64,000 nt of DNA. It comes from Saprospiraceae bacterium (lineage in GTDB: Bacteria; Bacteroidota; Bacteroidia; Chitinophagales; Saprospiraceae). Within the stretch, counting starts at the first letter, position 1. Every line of letters begins with the position of its first letter. The notes under the pieces were generated by a model. The model did not search any database. It was not told the origin of the DNA and saw only the letters and a list, made by a program, of their open reading frames with translations. The stretch spans positions 496,001 to 560,000 of the forward strand of contig CATQHI010000003.1 in assembly GCA_958295895.1 (NCBI GenBank), given 5' to 3'. This document shows, in pieces, positions 10,721 to 20,300 of the stretch. The translations under genes were made by a program, and so were the position numbers.

Positions 10721-12220
10721 CTACCCTTCCGCTAGGGCCCGCTCCAGCGCCCGTTCCCACCCCCGGTAGGCCCGCTGCATGTCCTCCCGCCGCCCCCCGT
10801 CGGGCATAATCGACACCACCACGTCCTGTCGTCCGACGGCGGTAGCTAAATCTTCACTCCCGCGCGCCGCCACGCTTGCCGCCAGCGCCGCACCCACCGC
10901 CCCGTTGGTATTATGTACCTCGATGCAGGCTCCGGTCAGGGTGGCCACCGTCTCGGCGAACACCGCACTCTGAAACATATTGTCATTACCCACCCGGATG
11001 GTGCTGAGGTCTACTCCTACCTCCTCCATGATGCGCATGCCGTACACAAAGGCGAAGGCTACCCCCTCGATCCCGGCCCGCACCAGGTGGGCGCGGGTAT
11101 GCCGGTTAAAGTTGAGCCCCCCGAGGCGGGCACCGATGTCCTCGTTCTGGAGCATCCGCTCCGGCCCGTTGCCGAAGGGTAAGAAATACAGCCCGTCGCT
11201 ACCCACCGGCACCGAGGCGGCTAGTTCTTCCATTTGATCGTAGGTGGTATGCTCCCCGCACACCTGCTGCCGGATCCACCGGTGGGCACTTCCCGTGCCG
11301 TTGATGCAGAGCAGGATACCGATGCGGTTCTGCCCGCTGTCGTGGTTTACGTGGGCAAAGCTGTTGACTCGCTGCGCGGGATCGAAGGCAAGTTTATCGG
11401 TCACCCCGTACACCACCCCGCTGGTACCGGCCGTCGCGGCCACCTCTCCGGGCTGGGTCACGTTGAGGCTGATGGCGTTATTGGGCTGGTCGCCGGCGCG
11501 GTAGCCGACGACGGTGCCCGCAGCCAGACCGGTTTCCTTAGCCCCCTGCTCACTTACCTTGCCCTGCACGCCGACGGCGGGGACGCGGGTGCACAGCTTG
11601 GCGGTATCGAGCGCCATCTCGTCCAGCACCAGTCCGGCCAGTTCATTGCGTTTGAAATCCCACATGACTCCCTCGCTGAGTCCGGTAATGGTCGTGGTAG
11701 CATCGCCCGTCAACCGCAGGGCAATGTAGTCGCCGGGGAGCATGGCGTGGGCGGTACGCGCATAATTATCCGGTTCGTTGTCGGCTACCCACTTCAGCTT
11801 AGCGGCCGTGAAGTTGCCGGGACTGTTGAGGCAGTGGCTCAGGCAGCGGTCCTCACCGATGCCGGCAAAGGCCCGCGCCCCGGTCTCCACCGCCCGCCCG
11901 TCGCACCAGATGATCGCCGGTCGCACCACCTCCCCCGCTGCATCTACCAGCACGAGGCCGTGCATTTGGTAGCCGATGCCGACGGACTCGATCGACGGGG
12001 CCTGCACCTGCGTCCGCGCCAGTATGTCCTGGGTGCACTCTATGACGTAGCGGTACCACAACTCCGGGTCCTGCTCGGCCCAGCCCGGCTGGGGGGCCTG
12101 CATACCCATCTCCTCCTGCGGGGCCTGGACCCGGGCTAGCACCTCGCCGGTGGAGGTATCGACCAGGGCGGCCTTTACGGAGGAGGAGCCGATGTCGTAG
12201 CCGATGCTGTAAGTAGCCAA
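10721..12220 (-). CDS. xylB: FGGY carbohydrate kinase, xylulokinase-like
   Basis: 499 residues of the FGGY sugar-kinase fold. The N-terminal phosphate-binding motif is YSIGYDIGSSSVKAALVD. Also seen are GIGYQMHGLVLVD, AIIWCDGRAVETG, the domain II region ATAGTSGVVYGVTD and the FGGY-like block GNDNMFQSAVFAETVATLTG. Overall this best matches xylulokinase, which phosphorylates D-xylulose, but xylA is not in the window, so the substrate is inferred. No ATG precedes the motif; the TTG at 12220 gives the family-typical start. Two copies of the dispersed repeat lie inside, giving LARTQVQAP and LCTRVPAVG in variable loops. Confidence 0.85.
   Translation of the reverse strand: MATYSIGYDIGSSSVKAALVDTSTGEVLARVQAPQEEMGMQAPQPGWAEQDPELWYRYVIECTQDILARTQVQAPSIESVGIGYQMHGLVLVDAAGEVVRPAIIWCDGRAVETGARAFAGIGEDRCLSHCLNSPGNFTAAKLKWVADNEPDNYARTAHAMLPGDYIALRLTGDATTTITGLSEGVMWDFKRNELAGLVLDEMALDTAKLCTRVPAVGVQGKVSEQGAKETGLAAGTVVGYRAGDQPNNAISLNVTQPGEVAATAGTSGVVYGVTDKLAFDPAQRVNSFAHVNHDSGQNRIGILLCINGTGSAHRWIRQQVCGEHTTYDQMEELAASVPVGSDGLYFLPFGNGPERMLQNEDIGARLGGLNFNRHTRAHLVRAGIEGVAFAFVYGMRIMEEVGVDLSTIRVGNDNMFQSAVFAETVATLTGACIEVHNTNGAVGAALAASVAARGSEDLATAVGRQDVVVSIMPDGGRREDMQRAYRGWERALERALAEG
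11576..11593 (-). repeat. Dispersed repeat copy, GCGTCCCCGCC type
   Basis: TGCACCCGCGTCCCCGCC on the minus strand, in sense with the kinase gene, encoding Cys-Thr-Arg-Val-Pro-Ala. It is identical over 18 bp to the copy at 63777-63794. Confidence 0.8.
12003..12020 (+). repeat. Dispersed repeat copy, GCGTNCGCGCC type
   Basis: TGCACCTGCGTCCGCGCC, antisense to the kinase gene, where the complementary strand encodes Ala-Arg-Thr-Gln-Val-Gln. Confidence 0.8.
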
Positions 12221-12380
12221 GGTGGGGGGACGTTTGACGGGCAATGTACGGAGTACGGCAACGGGGACGCGCAAATCATCGGATTTGATGCCGGCCTCAG
12301 TGCTCGCGCCGTGGCCCTGACGGCCGTATATCGCTTCACGAACGAGTAAAACATTTACCCCACCGCAGCCGATTTATGGT

Positions 12381-13322
12381 ATGTCATCCGCGAACGTTCC
12401 TTCCTCCCCCGTAATCCTTGCCGGTGGCACCGGCAATCTCGGCCGCCAGATCGGCCGCACCATCCTCCAGGCCGGCGGCACGCTGCGGGCGATCGTACGA
12501 CCCGGCACCGCTACGGAGCGCACGGCGGACCTGCGCAGGGCGGGTGCGGAGATTCGCGAGGTGAATTTTACTAAAGTCACCGAACTGACCGAGGCCTGTC
12601 GGGGCGGCGGCTGCGTGGTCTCTGCGCTGGCCGGGCTCCGGGAGACGATCGTTGACACTCAGACTAACCTACTCGAGGCGGCTGTTGATGCCGGTGTCCC
12701 CCGCTTCATCCCCTCCGACTTCAGCATCGACTTCACCCGGCTGCCCCGCGGCACGAACCGCAACCTCGACCTCCGCCGGGAGTTCCGCGATCTGGTCAAT
12801 GCAGCGCCCATTCGGGCTACCTCCGTCCTTAATGGTATGTTTGCCGATCTATTGACGGGGGAGGCTCCACTGGTGTTACAGAAGATCAAGCGCGTCCTCT
12901 ACTGGGGCGACGCCGACCAACCCCTCGACTTCACCACCATTGCCAACACGGCCGACTACACCGCCCTGGCTGCGCTTGACCCCGATACCCCCCGCTACCT
13001 GCGCGTGGCAGGCGACACCCTGACTCCGCGCCAGCTGGCTGATGCGGCCAGTGAGGCCTTCGGTACGAAGTACAAACCACTCTGGGCCGGCGGCATTGGG
13101 GCCCTGACTACGTTAATCGACGTGACTCGTCTAGTGGCCCCCGGCCGGGATCAGACCTACCCCGCCTGGCAGGGTATGCAGTACATGCGCAACATGCTCA
13201 GCGGCCGGGCTAAGCTGCACGACCTGGACAACGACCGCTACCCCGTCATCCGCTGGACCCGCGTAGCCGAAGTCCTGGCCGGTACCGTCCCCGAACAGCT
13301 CACCCCCGAACTCAGCCACTGA
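12381..13322 (+). CDS. NmrA-like NAD(P)-binding oxidoreductase
   Basis: 313 residues. The Rossmann motif AGGTGNLGRQIGR opens the protein. The segment VDAGVPRFIPSDFSIDFTRL matches the NmrA/isoflavone-reductase type of atypical short-chain dehydrogenases. These bind NAD(P) and act either as reductases or as redox sensors, and the substrate cannot be inferred. It starts at the ATG at 12381. Its stop codon overlaps the possible CTG start of the MoxR-type ATPase, so the two genes may be co-transcribed. Confidence 0.85.
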   Translation: MSSANVPSSPVILAGGTGNLGRQIGRTILQAGGTLRAIVRPGTATERTADLRRAGAEIREVNFTKVTELTEACRGGGCVVSALAGLRETIVDTQTNLLEAAVDAGVPRFIPSDFSIDFTRLPRGTNRNLDLRREFRDLVNAAPIRATSVLNGMFADLLTGEAPLVLQKIKRVLYWGDADQPLDFTTIANTADYTALAALDPDTPRYLRVAGDTLTPRQLADAASEAFGTKYKPLWAGGIGALTTLIDVTRLVAPGRDQTYPAWQGMQYMRNMLSGRAKLHDLDNDRYPVIRWTRVAEVLAGTVPEQLTPELSH

Positions 13323-14530
13323 TCGCTACCGTCACTTACCTGCCCACCGGTGCCGAAGCCCTACTCATCGCCCTGGCTACGCCTTCCCCCCAGGGCCCCG
13401 TGGGCATTCCCGTACTACTCTGGGGCCGCCCCGGAGTGGGTAAGTCCAGCTTCATCGAGGGCCTGGCTACCGATACCCTCCGGGTCACCACCCTCATCGC
13501 CTCCATCCACGACCCTACGGACTTCAGTGGCCTACCGATCCTGGACCAGGGGGCGGTGCGCTACGCCGTACCCGAATGGGTAGGTGCGTTCGCGGACTAC
13601 CCCGCCGGAATCCTTTTTCTGGACGAGCTAAGCACCGCTCCGCCCTCGGTACAGTCTGCCCTGCTGCGCGTCGTATTCGAGCGCCGCGTGGGCTTTCAGA
13701 ATCTACCGGAGGGGGTGCGCATCGTAGCCGCCGCCAACCCACCCGATCTGATGGTCGGCGGCTGGGAGCTTTCTCCGCCGCTGCGCAACCGCTTCGTGCA
13801 CCTGCAGTGGGACATTCCCGAAGACCTCTACATCCGCTCCCTCACCCAGGGCTGGCAGACCGGCACCCTACCCGAGATCGACCCCGCGGAGCACCGCCGC
13901 CGCCTGCCGGACTGGAAACTGAAGATCGGTGCCTTTTTGCGGCTCCGTCCCAACAGCCTACACAGCTCACCGGAAGACAACCCTTACGGCTTTGCCAGTC
14001 CCCGCAGCTGGGATTTTGCCGCCGCGCTACTCTGCGCTTGCGATTTGCTGGGTTACCGGCTTGGTTCCGGATCGGCTCAAACACAGACCGTAATTCTCAA
14101 CCTACTCAGTGGCTGCCTGGGAGAGGCCACCGCCATCCCCCTGCTGGAGTACCTCACCAATCTCCGCCTCCCTGAGCCCCGTGCCGTACTGGCCGGCGAA
14201 ACTAAACTTGACGTAAGCACGCTCGACGATGCCGAACTATACGTGGTATTCTTCGGTCTCAATGCCCACTTGGTGGACGCATTTGGTATGGACGATCTCC
14301 TACCCTACTCCAGCCGCTACCTAGCGCTCACCGAGCAGGTCTTCCGGGACGGCCGTCGCGACATCATCTTCGTGCCCCTCAAGGAACTGGCCCGCGCCGG
14401 CTGGCTCAATAGACTAGTGGCGCGGTCGCAGGTGCAGGGTCAATCGAACGGCAGTACACCCATTATCGAGCAGATCAGCGCGGTATTTAGCGATCCAGCC
14501 TTTAGTGAGTTCGTCGATGTCCTCAGCTAA
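13319..14530 (+). CDS. MoxR-type AAA+ ATPase
   Basis: A 403-residue ATPase with Walker A GRPGVGKSS, Walker B ILFLDEL, sensor-1 segment VAAANPPD and the arginine-finger region PPLRNRF. MoxR ATPases remodel or activate partner proteins and are usually encoded beside a VWA-domain partner, as here. The start is uncertain. A GTG at 13400 would leave only eight residues before Walker A. The frame is open further upstream, where CTG at 13319 overlaps the previous stop as CTGA, like the common ATGA junction; no ATG exists. The next gene overlaps its 3' end by 14 bp, indicating translational coupling. Confidence 0.87.
   Translation: MIATVTYLPTGAEALLIALATPSPQGPVGIPVLLWGRPGVGKSSFIEGLATDTLRVTTLIASIHDPTDFSGLPILDQGAVRYAVPEWVGAFADYPAGILFLDELSTAPPSVQSALLRVVFERRVGFQNLPEGVRIVAAANPPDLMVGGWELSPPLRNRFVHLQWDIPEDLYIRSLTQGWQTGTLPEIDPAEHRRRLPDWKLKIGAFLRLRPNSLHSSPEDNPYGFASPRSWDFAAALLCACDLLGYRLGSGSAQTQTVILNLLSGCLGEATAIPLLEYLTNLRLPEPRAVLAGETKLDVSTLDDAELYVVFFGLNAHLVDAFGMDDLLPYSSRYLALTEQVFRDGRRDIIFVPLKELARAGWLNRLVARSQVQGQSNGSTPIIEQISAVFSDPAFSEFVDVLS
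14419..14436 (-). repeat. Dispersed repeat copy, A-variant
   Basis: TGCACCTGCGACCGCGCC on the minus strand, antisense to the MoxR-type gene. The coding strand reads Ala-Arg-Ser-Gln-Val-Gln in the C-terminal linker. Confidence 0.78.
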
Positions 14531-15734
14531 CTCCTCTGCTGAGCTGGTAGAGCACATTCGCTTTGCCCGGGCCTACGCCGCCGAGCAGTTGCCGTGGTTT
14601 GCCCCCGCCCTGTTTCGCTGCCGCATCATCGTCACGCCGCGGGTGGACGTGGCGGCCATCGACCTGCACTACAATGTGTACTGGAATCCGGAAGTAGTAG
14701 CCGACATCTGGCACGGCCGCGACCGGCTGCGGGCACTGAGTGAACTGGCCTTTCTGTGGGTGCACGAGATCAGTCACCGCCTGCGGCAGCACGCCGAGCG
14801 GGCCCCGGGCCGCGACGCCCGCCGCTGGAACATCGCCTGCGACTTCGAGATTAACGACTCCGACTGGGGGGGGCTACACATGCCCGCTGCCTACCCCGGC
14901 ATGCTGCCCGAAAAGTTCGGCCTTGCCCGGGGGCAGCTGGCCGAGCACTACCTGGCGGCAATGGACGCGAGTAAGCAGACGTACGATTTTCGGATCGACG
15001 AGGGTAGCGGCGTGCACGGACAGGCTCGCCCCTGGGAGGAGGGCAATCGGCAGGAGCTCAGTCCGCTCGACGAGGAGATCCTACGGCGCGAAGTAGCCCG
15101 GCGCATCCGCGAGGCCGAGGCGGGTGGCCTACCGGCAGGTTGGCGCGAGTGGGCCGCCGGAGTGCTCGGTAGCCGTACCAATTGGCGGCAGCGGCTCGGT
15201 CACCGGATGAGTGTGGCGATACAGCGGGGCATGGGCGCGCGCACCGACTACAGCTACGCCCGTCCGAGCCGGCGGCAGGCGGTGTACCACCCCATCCTAC
15301 CTCCCAGTCTGGCGGGTAACCGTACCGCGCGCATCGTTATCGTGGTGGATACCTCGGGGTCTATGGAAGCTGCCGATCTACAACGGGCGCTCACTGAGGT
15401 TGCGGCCGTGATGCGGCAATTCGAGTACCCGGTAACGATCATCCCCTGTGATATCCGGGCCTACGAACCGGTGCGCCTGGTCGCGGTCGAGGAGGCCTAC
15501 CGGCTCAACTACCTGCCGGGCGGTAGCGGGACGGACATGACTGCCGGCATCCAGGCAGCTTTGCACCTGCGGCCCCGCCCCGACGTGGTGCTGGTACTGA
15601 CGGACGGGCAGACGGACTACCCCGCTACGGCCTACGCTATACCGGTGGTGTTTGGCATTTTCCGGACGGCCGGCGAGACCGTAAAGCTACCCCCCGATCC
15701 ACCGTTTGGAAAGGACCGGATAGTGATCATCTAA
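14517..15734 (+). CDS. VWA domain protein with metallopeptidase-like N-terminus (DUF2201 type)
   Basis: 405 residues. The N-terminal half has a zincin-like helix VHEISHRLRQH (about residue 82) and ARRWNIACDFEIND, matching the putative metallopeptidase domain of DUF2201 proteins. The C-terminal half is a von Willebrand A domain: MIDAS motif VVDTSGSM, then GGSGTDM and VLVLTDGQTDYP. Such proteins pair with MoxR-type ATPases, the ATPase probably driving metal-dependent binding or processing by the partner. Here the ATG at 14517 lies inside the end of the ATPase gene. No signal peptide is present, so it is cytoplasmic. The actual target is unknown. Confidence 0.86.
   Translation: MSSANSSAELVEHIRFARAYAAEQLPWFAPALFRCRIIVTPRVDVAAIDLHYNVYWNPEVVADIWHGRDRLRALSELAFLWVHEISHRLRQHAERAPGRDARRWNIACDFEINDSDWGGLHMPAAYPGMLPEKFGLARGQLAEHYLAAMDASKQTYDFRIDEGSGVHGQARPWEEGNRQELSPLDEEILRREVARRIREAEAGGLPAGWREWAAGVLGSRTNWRQRLGHRMSVAIQRGMGARTDYSYARPSRRQAVYHPILPPSLAGNRTARIVIVVDTSGSMEAADLQRALTEVAAVMRQFEYPVTIIPCDIRAYEPVRLVAVEEAYRLNYLPGGSGTDMTAGIQAALHLRPRPDVVLVLTDGQTDYPATAYAIPVVFGIFRTAGETVKLPPDPPFGKDRIVII
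15562..15579 (+). repeat. Dispersed repeat copy, GCGGCCCCGCC type
   Basis: Exact TGCACCTGCGGCCCCGCC in the VWA gene, read in another frame as Leu-His-Leu-Arg-Pro-Arg-Pro. Flanking GCTT upstream is shared with other copies. Confidence 0.85.
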
Positions 15735-15763
15735 AATGCGGTGGCGGCTGTTGACCCACTGCT

Positions 15764-17302
15764 ATGCTGCTGCCTACCTACTCCCTTACCCTTTCCACGC
15801 CCTTCGGGCAGGCCGCTTTCGCCATCACGCTGGATGATGCCGGGCGGGTGCAGGAGATACAATTACCACTAGTGGGCCTGCCCGAAAGTGTGTACAAACT
15901 GACCTACGGGAGCGGGTGGCAGGATGCACGAACCTACTTCGAGCGGCTTGGCGCTACGCTGGTCTATCGGATTGAAGCCATGTTGTTTACGCGTACCCGA
16001 CATGAGGACCTAAACGCTTTGGTTACTCACTTTAGGAATGACGGAGGGGCGGAACTACCCAAAAGTGACTACGCCCGCTACTGGACCGCGCACGAACAGT
16101 GGAAGGGGGTGTTTGCCTTCCAGCAGCGGACCGTCGACCAGACACTACGTAAAGTCCTAAAACTACAGAACGTAAGCGAGCTACAGACACTTGAAATCCA
16201 TCTCTTTGACTTTCTGGTTCTGCTACTTGGCCTGGAATTTACCCAGACCTCAGAACTGGTGTACCAAGTCATCGGTAATTTTCGCACCGAGCGCGCTCGC
16301 AACTACCTGCTGGGGGAACTGGAACGGCCGGGCCGCCACCCCTTTGCCGCCGACCTGCTGCGGGGGCTGGAACATTTTGGCGATCGGGAGGATACGTTAC
16401 CGCGGTTACAGGCAGTCTATCACCGGGATAAGTTCACCGGGGAGCGAGTGGGGCAGTACGTGCGGGGGCTGGCACGCTTCAATCGAGCGGCGGTGCTACC
16501 CCACTTGCTTGAAATCCTAGCGGCACACGGTAATTACGTAGACGCCATCCTACAGGTCTGGCAATCTTTCAGGATGGGGAAGCACTACATCCAGGAGCAA
16601 CTCACGGCGCAATTCGCCCGCGAGGAGGACTACTACGTGCTGGACGATCTCTTGCAGGCCAGTCTCCGTATTTCGCAAATGCCCGCCATCGACCTGGCTA
16701 TCCTCAACGCAAAGCTCACGGCCCCGGCCTACACCGACCTGCCCCCAGTAAACTGGCCACAGCAGTTGGAAGCAGGCTGGCGGGAACTACTGCGCCGCAC
16801 TGACTATGGTAGTGTGATGGAGGTGGTGGCTCAGTACCTCGACTCCCCCGTGCCCCGCCTACAGCGCAACGCCGTATTACAGCTCAAAGCCTACCGCGAG
16901 GAGGCCACCGATAACCTCCCGCTCCCCTACCCCATCGAGCGCCGCCTGCGAGAGTTGCTGACGTCCCGCTACGACAAAGTCTACGTGGAGGTGATGAATA
17001 TTCTGGGCGCTCGCCCCACTCCCATACTACGGGAGCCGGAGCTGATGCTAGACGCGATCATGGCCATCAGCGTCGGGTCGCGTTATCGCTTCGTGGTCCT
17101 TACGGCCATGCGGCGGGTAGGAAACGGTACCGCTTTAAAGCAGCGCGCACGGCACTACTACGCAGACCTTCTGGCGGGGCCGCAGGATGCAGCCCAGCTC
17201 GACCGACTCACGGCCTGGCTTCCGTTCCTGAGTAAGTATCTGGGGGATATCACCGACCTGCGCGCCGCCCTAGACGGCCGAGAAGGCGGTGCTACCGGCT
17301 AG
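15764..17302 (+). CDS. Helical-repeat protein of unknown function linked to MoxR-VWA genes
   Basis: 512 residues, family not recognised. After a beta-rich N-terminus (about 1-60), most of the protein reads as helical pairs resembling HEAT-type repeats: NYLLGELERPGRHPFAADLL, VPRLQRNAVLQLKAYRE and KVYVEVMNILGARP. No signal peptide or membrane segment is seen. It follows the VWA gene after 29 bp, so it is probably the third member of that unit and could be a scaffold or substrate adaptor; this is inference from position. Its 3' end overlaps the end of smc on the other strand by 33 bp. Confidence 0.72.
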   Translation: MLLPTYSLTLSTPFGQAAFAITLDDAGRVQEIQLPLVGLPESVYKLTYGSGWQDARTYFERLGATLVYRIEAMLFTRTRHEDLNALVTHFRNDGGAELPKSDYARYWTAHEQWKGVFAFQQRTVDQTLRKVLKLQNVSELQTLEIHLFDFLVLLLGLEFTQTSELVYQVIGNFRTERARNYLLGELERPGRHPFAADLLRGLEHFGDREDTLPRLQAVYHRDKFTGERVGQYVRGLARFNRAAVLPHLLEILAAHGNYVDAILQVWQSFRMGKHYIQEQLTAQFAREEDYYVLDDLLQASLRISQMPAIDLAILNAKLTAPAYTDLPPVNWPQQLEAGWRELLRRTDYGSVMEVVAQYLDSPVPRLQRNAVLQLKAYREEATDNLPLPYPIERRLRELLTSRYDKVYVEVMNILGARPTPILREPELMLDAIMAISVGSRYRFVVLTAMRRVGNGTALKQRARHYYADLLAGPQDAAQLDRLTAWLPFLSKYLGDITDLRAALDGREGGATG

Positions 17303-20300
17303 CTCGGTAAACTGTACGGGCAGTACGCCGGAGCCGCCCTGCTCGGTAGTGTACACGCCGTAGATACTATCGACGGCCTCCATCGTAAGCTTGTTGTGGG
17401 TCACGATGATGAACTGGCTATCCCGGCTGAACTTCTTGACGATACGATTGAACTTGGCGATGTTGGCATCGTCGAGGGGGGCATCGACCTCGTCGAAGAT
17501 GCAGAAGGGGGCGGGCTTGAGGAGGTAAAGAGCAAAGAGTAGGGCGGTGGCCGTGAGCGTCTTTTCCCCGCCGCTGAGCTGGTTGATCGTCTGCGGGCGC
17601 TTGCCCTTTGGTTTGGCCACGATCTCGATGCCGCTTTCGAGCGGGTCCTCGGGGTCGAGGAGGATGAGGTCGCAGTTATCGTCCTCGGTGAAAAGGCTAC
17701 GGAACACGTCGATGAAGTACACCCGCACGCGATCGAAGGCATCGAGAAACTGGGCGGTAGCGGTGTCCTCGATCTCCTTGATCGTTTTTACCAAAGTATC
17801 CTTTGCGGCCAGGATATCGTCGCGCTGTCCGCTGATGGTCTCGTGGCGCTCCTTCATCTCATCGTAGGCCTCGACGGCCATGGGATTTACCTCGCCGTAG
17901 TTGCCGATGCGGCTGCGCAGGCGGTCTACCTTGAGCTCCAGGTCGGGCACGGTGCCGATCCACTCCTCGATCTCGATGCTGGCCAGCTCCGGCAGCGTGA
18001 GGCTGAACTCGATCTGGAGACGCTCCTCGACGCCGTTGATGCGGAAGCGCACATCGGTGAGCTTTTCCTTGAGTTGGTTGACGCGTACCTGAGCGTCCTG
18101 CCGCTGGCGGTTTTCCCGGCGCAGCTGGTCCTCCATCCCGTTGATGGAGGTGCGGGCGGCGAAGTAGGCCTGCTCGGCGGAGTTGAGGGTGGCCTGGTAC
18201 TCAGCCTTGTCGGCGTAGAGCGTTTCGAGGTTGCGCTGCAGATTCACCTCCTGGTCTTCGAACTGGCGGGCCTCGCGGGCCAGATCCCTGAGTTGCTGCC
18301 GGTTGGCGGTTTCCTGGCGGGCGATCTCCTCGCGGCGGTTGTGGCGGAAGCCGAGCTCGCGTTCAAGATTTTTGACGTGGTTCTGCTGCTGGATGTACCG
18401 GATGTTCTCCTGGTTGTACCGGGCGCTGGCGGCACTGAGTTCCTCGCTCATACGGCGGTAGGTCTCGTCGGTGCCAGAGACGCTTTCGCGCAACGTATCG
18501 ATACGCTGGGTGAGGGCGGCAAGCTCGGCCTCGATCTCCGTGTTGCGCAACTGTAGGGTTTCGACCTCTCCGCTGAGGCGTTCGTTGGTGGCCGTAGTAT
18601 CGGTATCGAAGCGGGTGAACCCCTCTACGCGGGCCTGGAGTCCGGCGCGTTGCTGCTGGAGCTTACTGAGGCCGCGTTGTTGTTCCTGGATCTGGCGGTC
18701 CAGCCGCTGTTGGCGAAGTTCTTGAAGGGTTTTACGCTCGGTCTGTAGTTGCTGCTCCAGTCCCGCGGCGGTAGTTTCTGCTTCCTTGATGGATTTAACC
18801 AGGGCCTGGAGGTTTTTCTTCCGGCCGATCTTCTTGCCCTCAAAGAGGCCGAGGGAGCCACCGGTGAGGGTGAAGTTGCGGCGGATGTAGCGGCCATCGG
18901 TGGACAGTAGGGTCTGCCCCGGCAGCGGTGGGTCGGGTAGCGCTTCGGTATCGACGAGGTAGACGTCCGTGAGGAGTCGATCGACGAGGGGTTGGTAGGG
19001 GGGATCGACGGTAACCAGTGCGACGGCGGGCTGGGCGGGCGGCGGCGGCGGAGTATTCCGGCTGGGCTCCTGAGTGCCGAACGCTGGGATGGCTTCCAGG
19101 ATGAAGAAATTGGCCTTCCCCTTCTGACGCTCGCTGAGCAGTTGGATAGCCGCTACTGCTTCGGCGGCGGTGGCGACCACGTAGTAATTCAGGTAGGGCT
19201 CCAGGTAGTTTTCGATGGCGGCGCGGTGGGCCGGTTCTACGAGTAGGAGGTCGGAGAGCAGCTGGGGGTCCTTGGTCCAGCCGGACTGTTTACTCAGGTA
19301 GCGAATCGACTCCGGGAAGCCCTCCAGGCTATCGATCATACTCTTGGTGAGGGTGTACTCGTTGCGGCGGGCGTCGAGGGTGCGGTTGATGCGGCCGAGC
19401 TCGGTCTGGAGGTGTTCGCTGTTGGTTTCCGCCGTAGTGATGGCCGCGCGTCGTTCGGCTTCCTTTTGTTCGAGTTGCCCAAGTTCAGCTTCCCGGACGG
19501 CCTCGTCGGCTTTCAACTGCCGTAGCGCTTCCTGTAGGCTTTCGCGCTCGCCGCGGCGGTCGGCCATATCGGCGGTGTTGCGCTCGATCTGGTAGCGGTA
19601 ATTTTGCACCTGGTTGCCGTTGATGGCCCGGCGTTTTTCGAGCTCGAAGATGCGGCGCTCTTCTTCCTGCTGCTGACGAAGGCTGGCGTCGAGCTGTGAC
19701 TTTACGCCGGCGTGGCCGGAACGTACCTCGTCCAGTCCGGCCTGCGCCTGCTGGAGAGTAGTCTCCCGTTCTTGCTGAGTGACTACGGCGGCCGAGAGCT
19801 GCTGTTGCAACTGGTCGATCTCGCCGGTCTGCTCCTCGAGTTGGGTGGCGGCGGTGGTCAGCTCCGTTTCCAGCTGGTTGCTTTGCCTGGCTACGAAGGT
19901 CTTGCGCTGCTGTAGGAGTTGCTTTTCGTTTTCCAGTTCACGGAGCTCACCGACCAGGGCGTTGAGTTTGCGCTGCCGCTCGCCGAGGAGTTTCTCCTTG
20001 TCGACGTGTTTGGCGCGCGCTTCTTCCAGCTGCGCTTCCAGGGTAGTGATCTTGGTATCTACGGCTCGGTAGGCGTCCTCCGCCTCGGTGGTTTCCTGCT
20101 GTAGGCGGGCTTGATCGATGCGTAATTTTTCCACGCGGATGCCGGTCAGTAGCAGGCTAAGTTCGCGATATTGGGTCCTGAGCTCGCGGTACTTCCGGGC
20201 GCGGCGGGCCTGCTTTTCGAGGCTACTGAGCTGGCCGGCGATTTCGTGGAGGACATCTTCGATGCGGTCGAGGTCGTCCTCGGTGTTCTTGAGCTTACGT

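Larger units (their letters stand above)
14419..15579. other. Oppositely oriented repeat pair in the MoxR-VWA unit
   Basis: Minus copy at 14419-14436 and plus copy at 15562-15579 flank most of the VWA gene. They belong to different subtypes (A-variant and GCGGCCCCGCC), so they do not form a perfect inverted repeat. Listed only to note their arrangement. Confidence 0.4.

Noticed and set aside
11234-12139. 301-codon open frame antisense to the xylulokinase-like gene
   Set aside because: The kinase motifs on the other strand are clear; the antisense product is low-complexity and unrecognisable.
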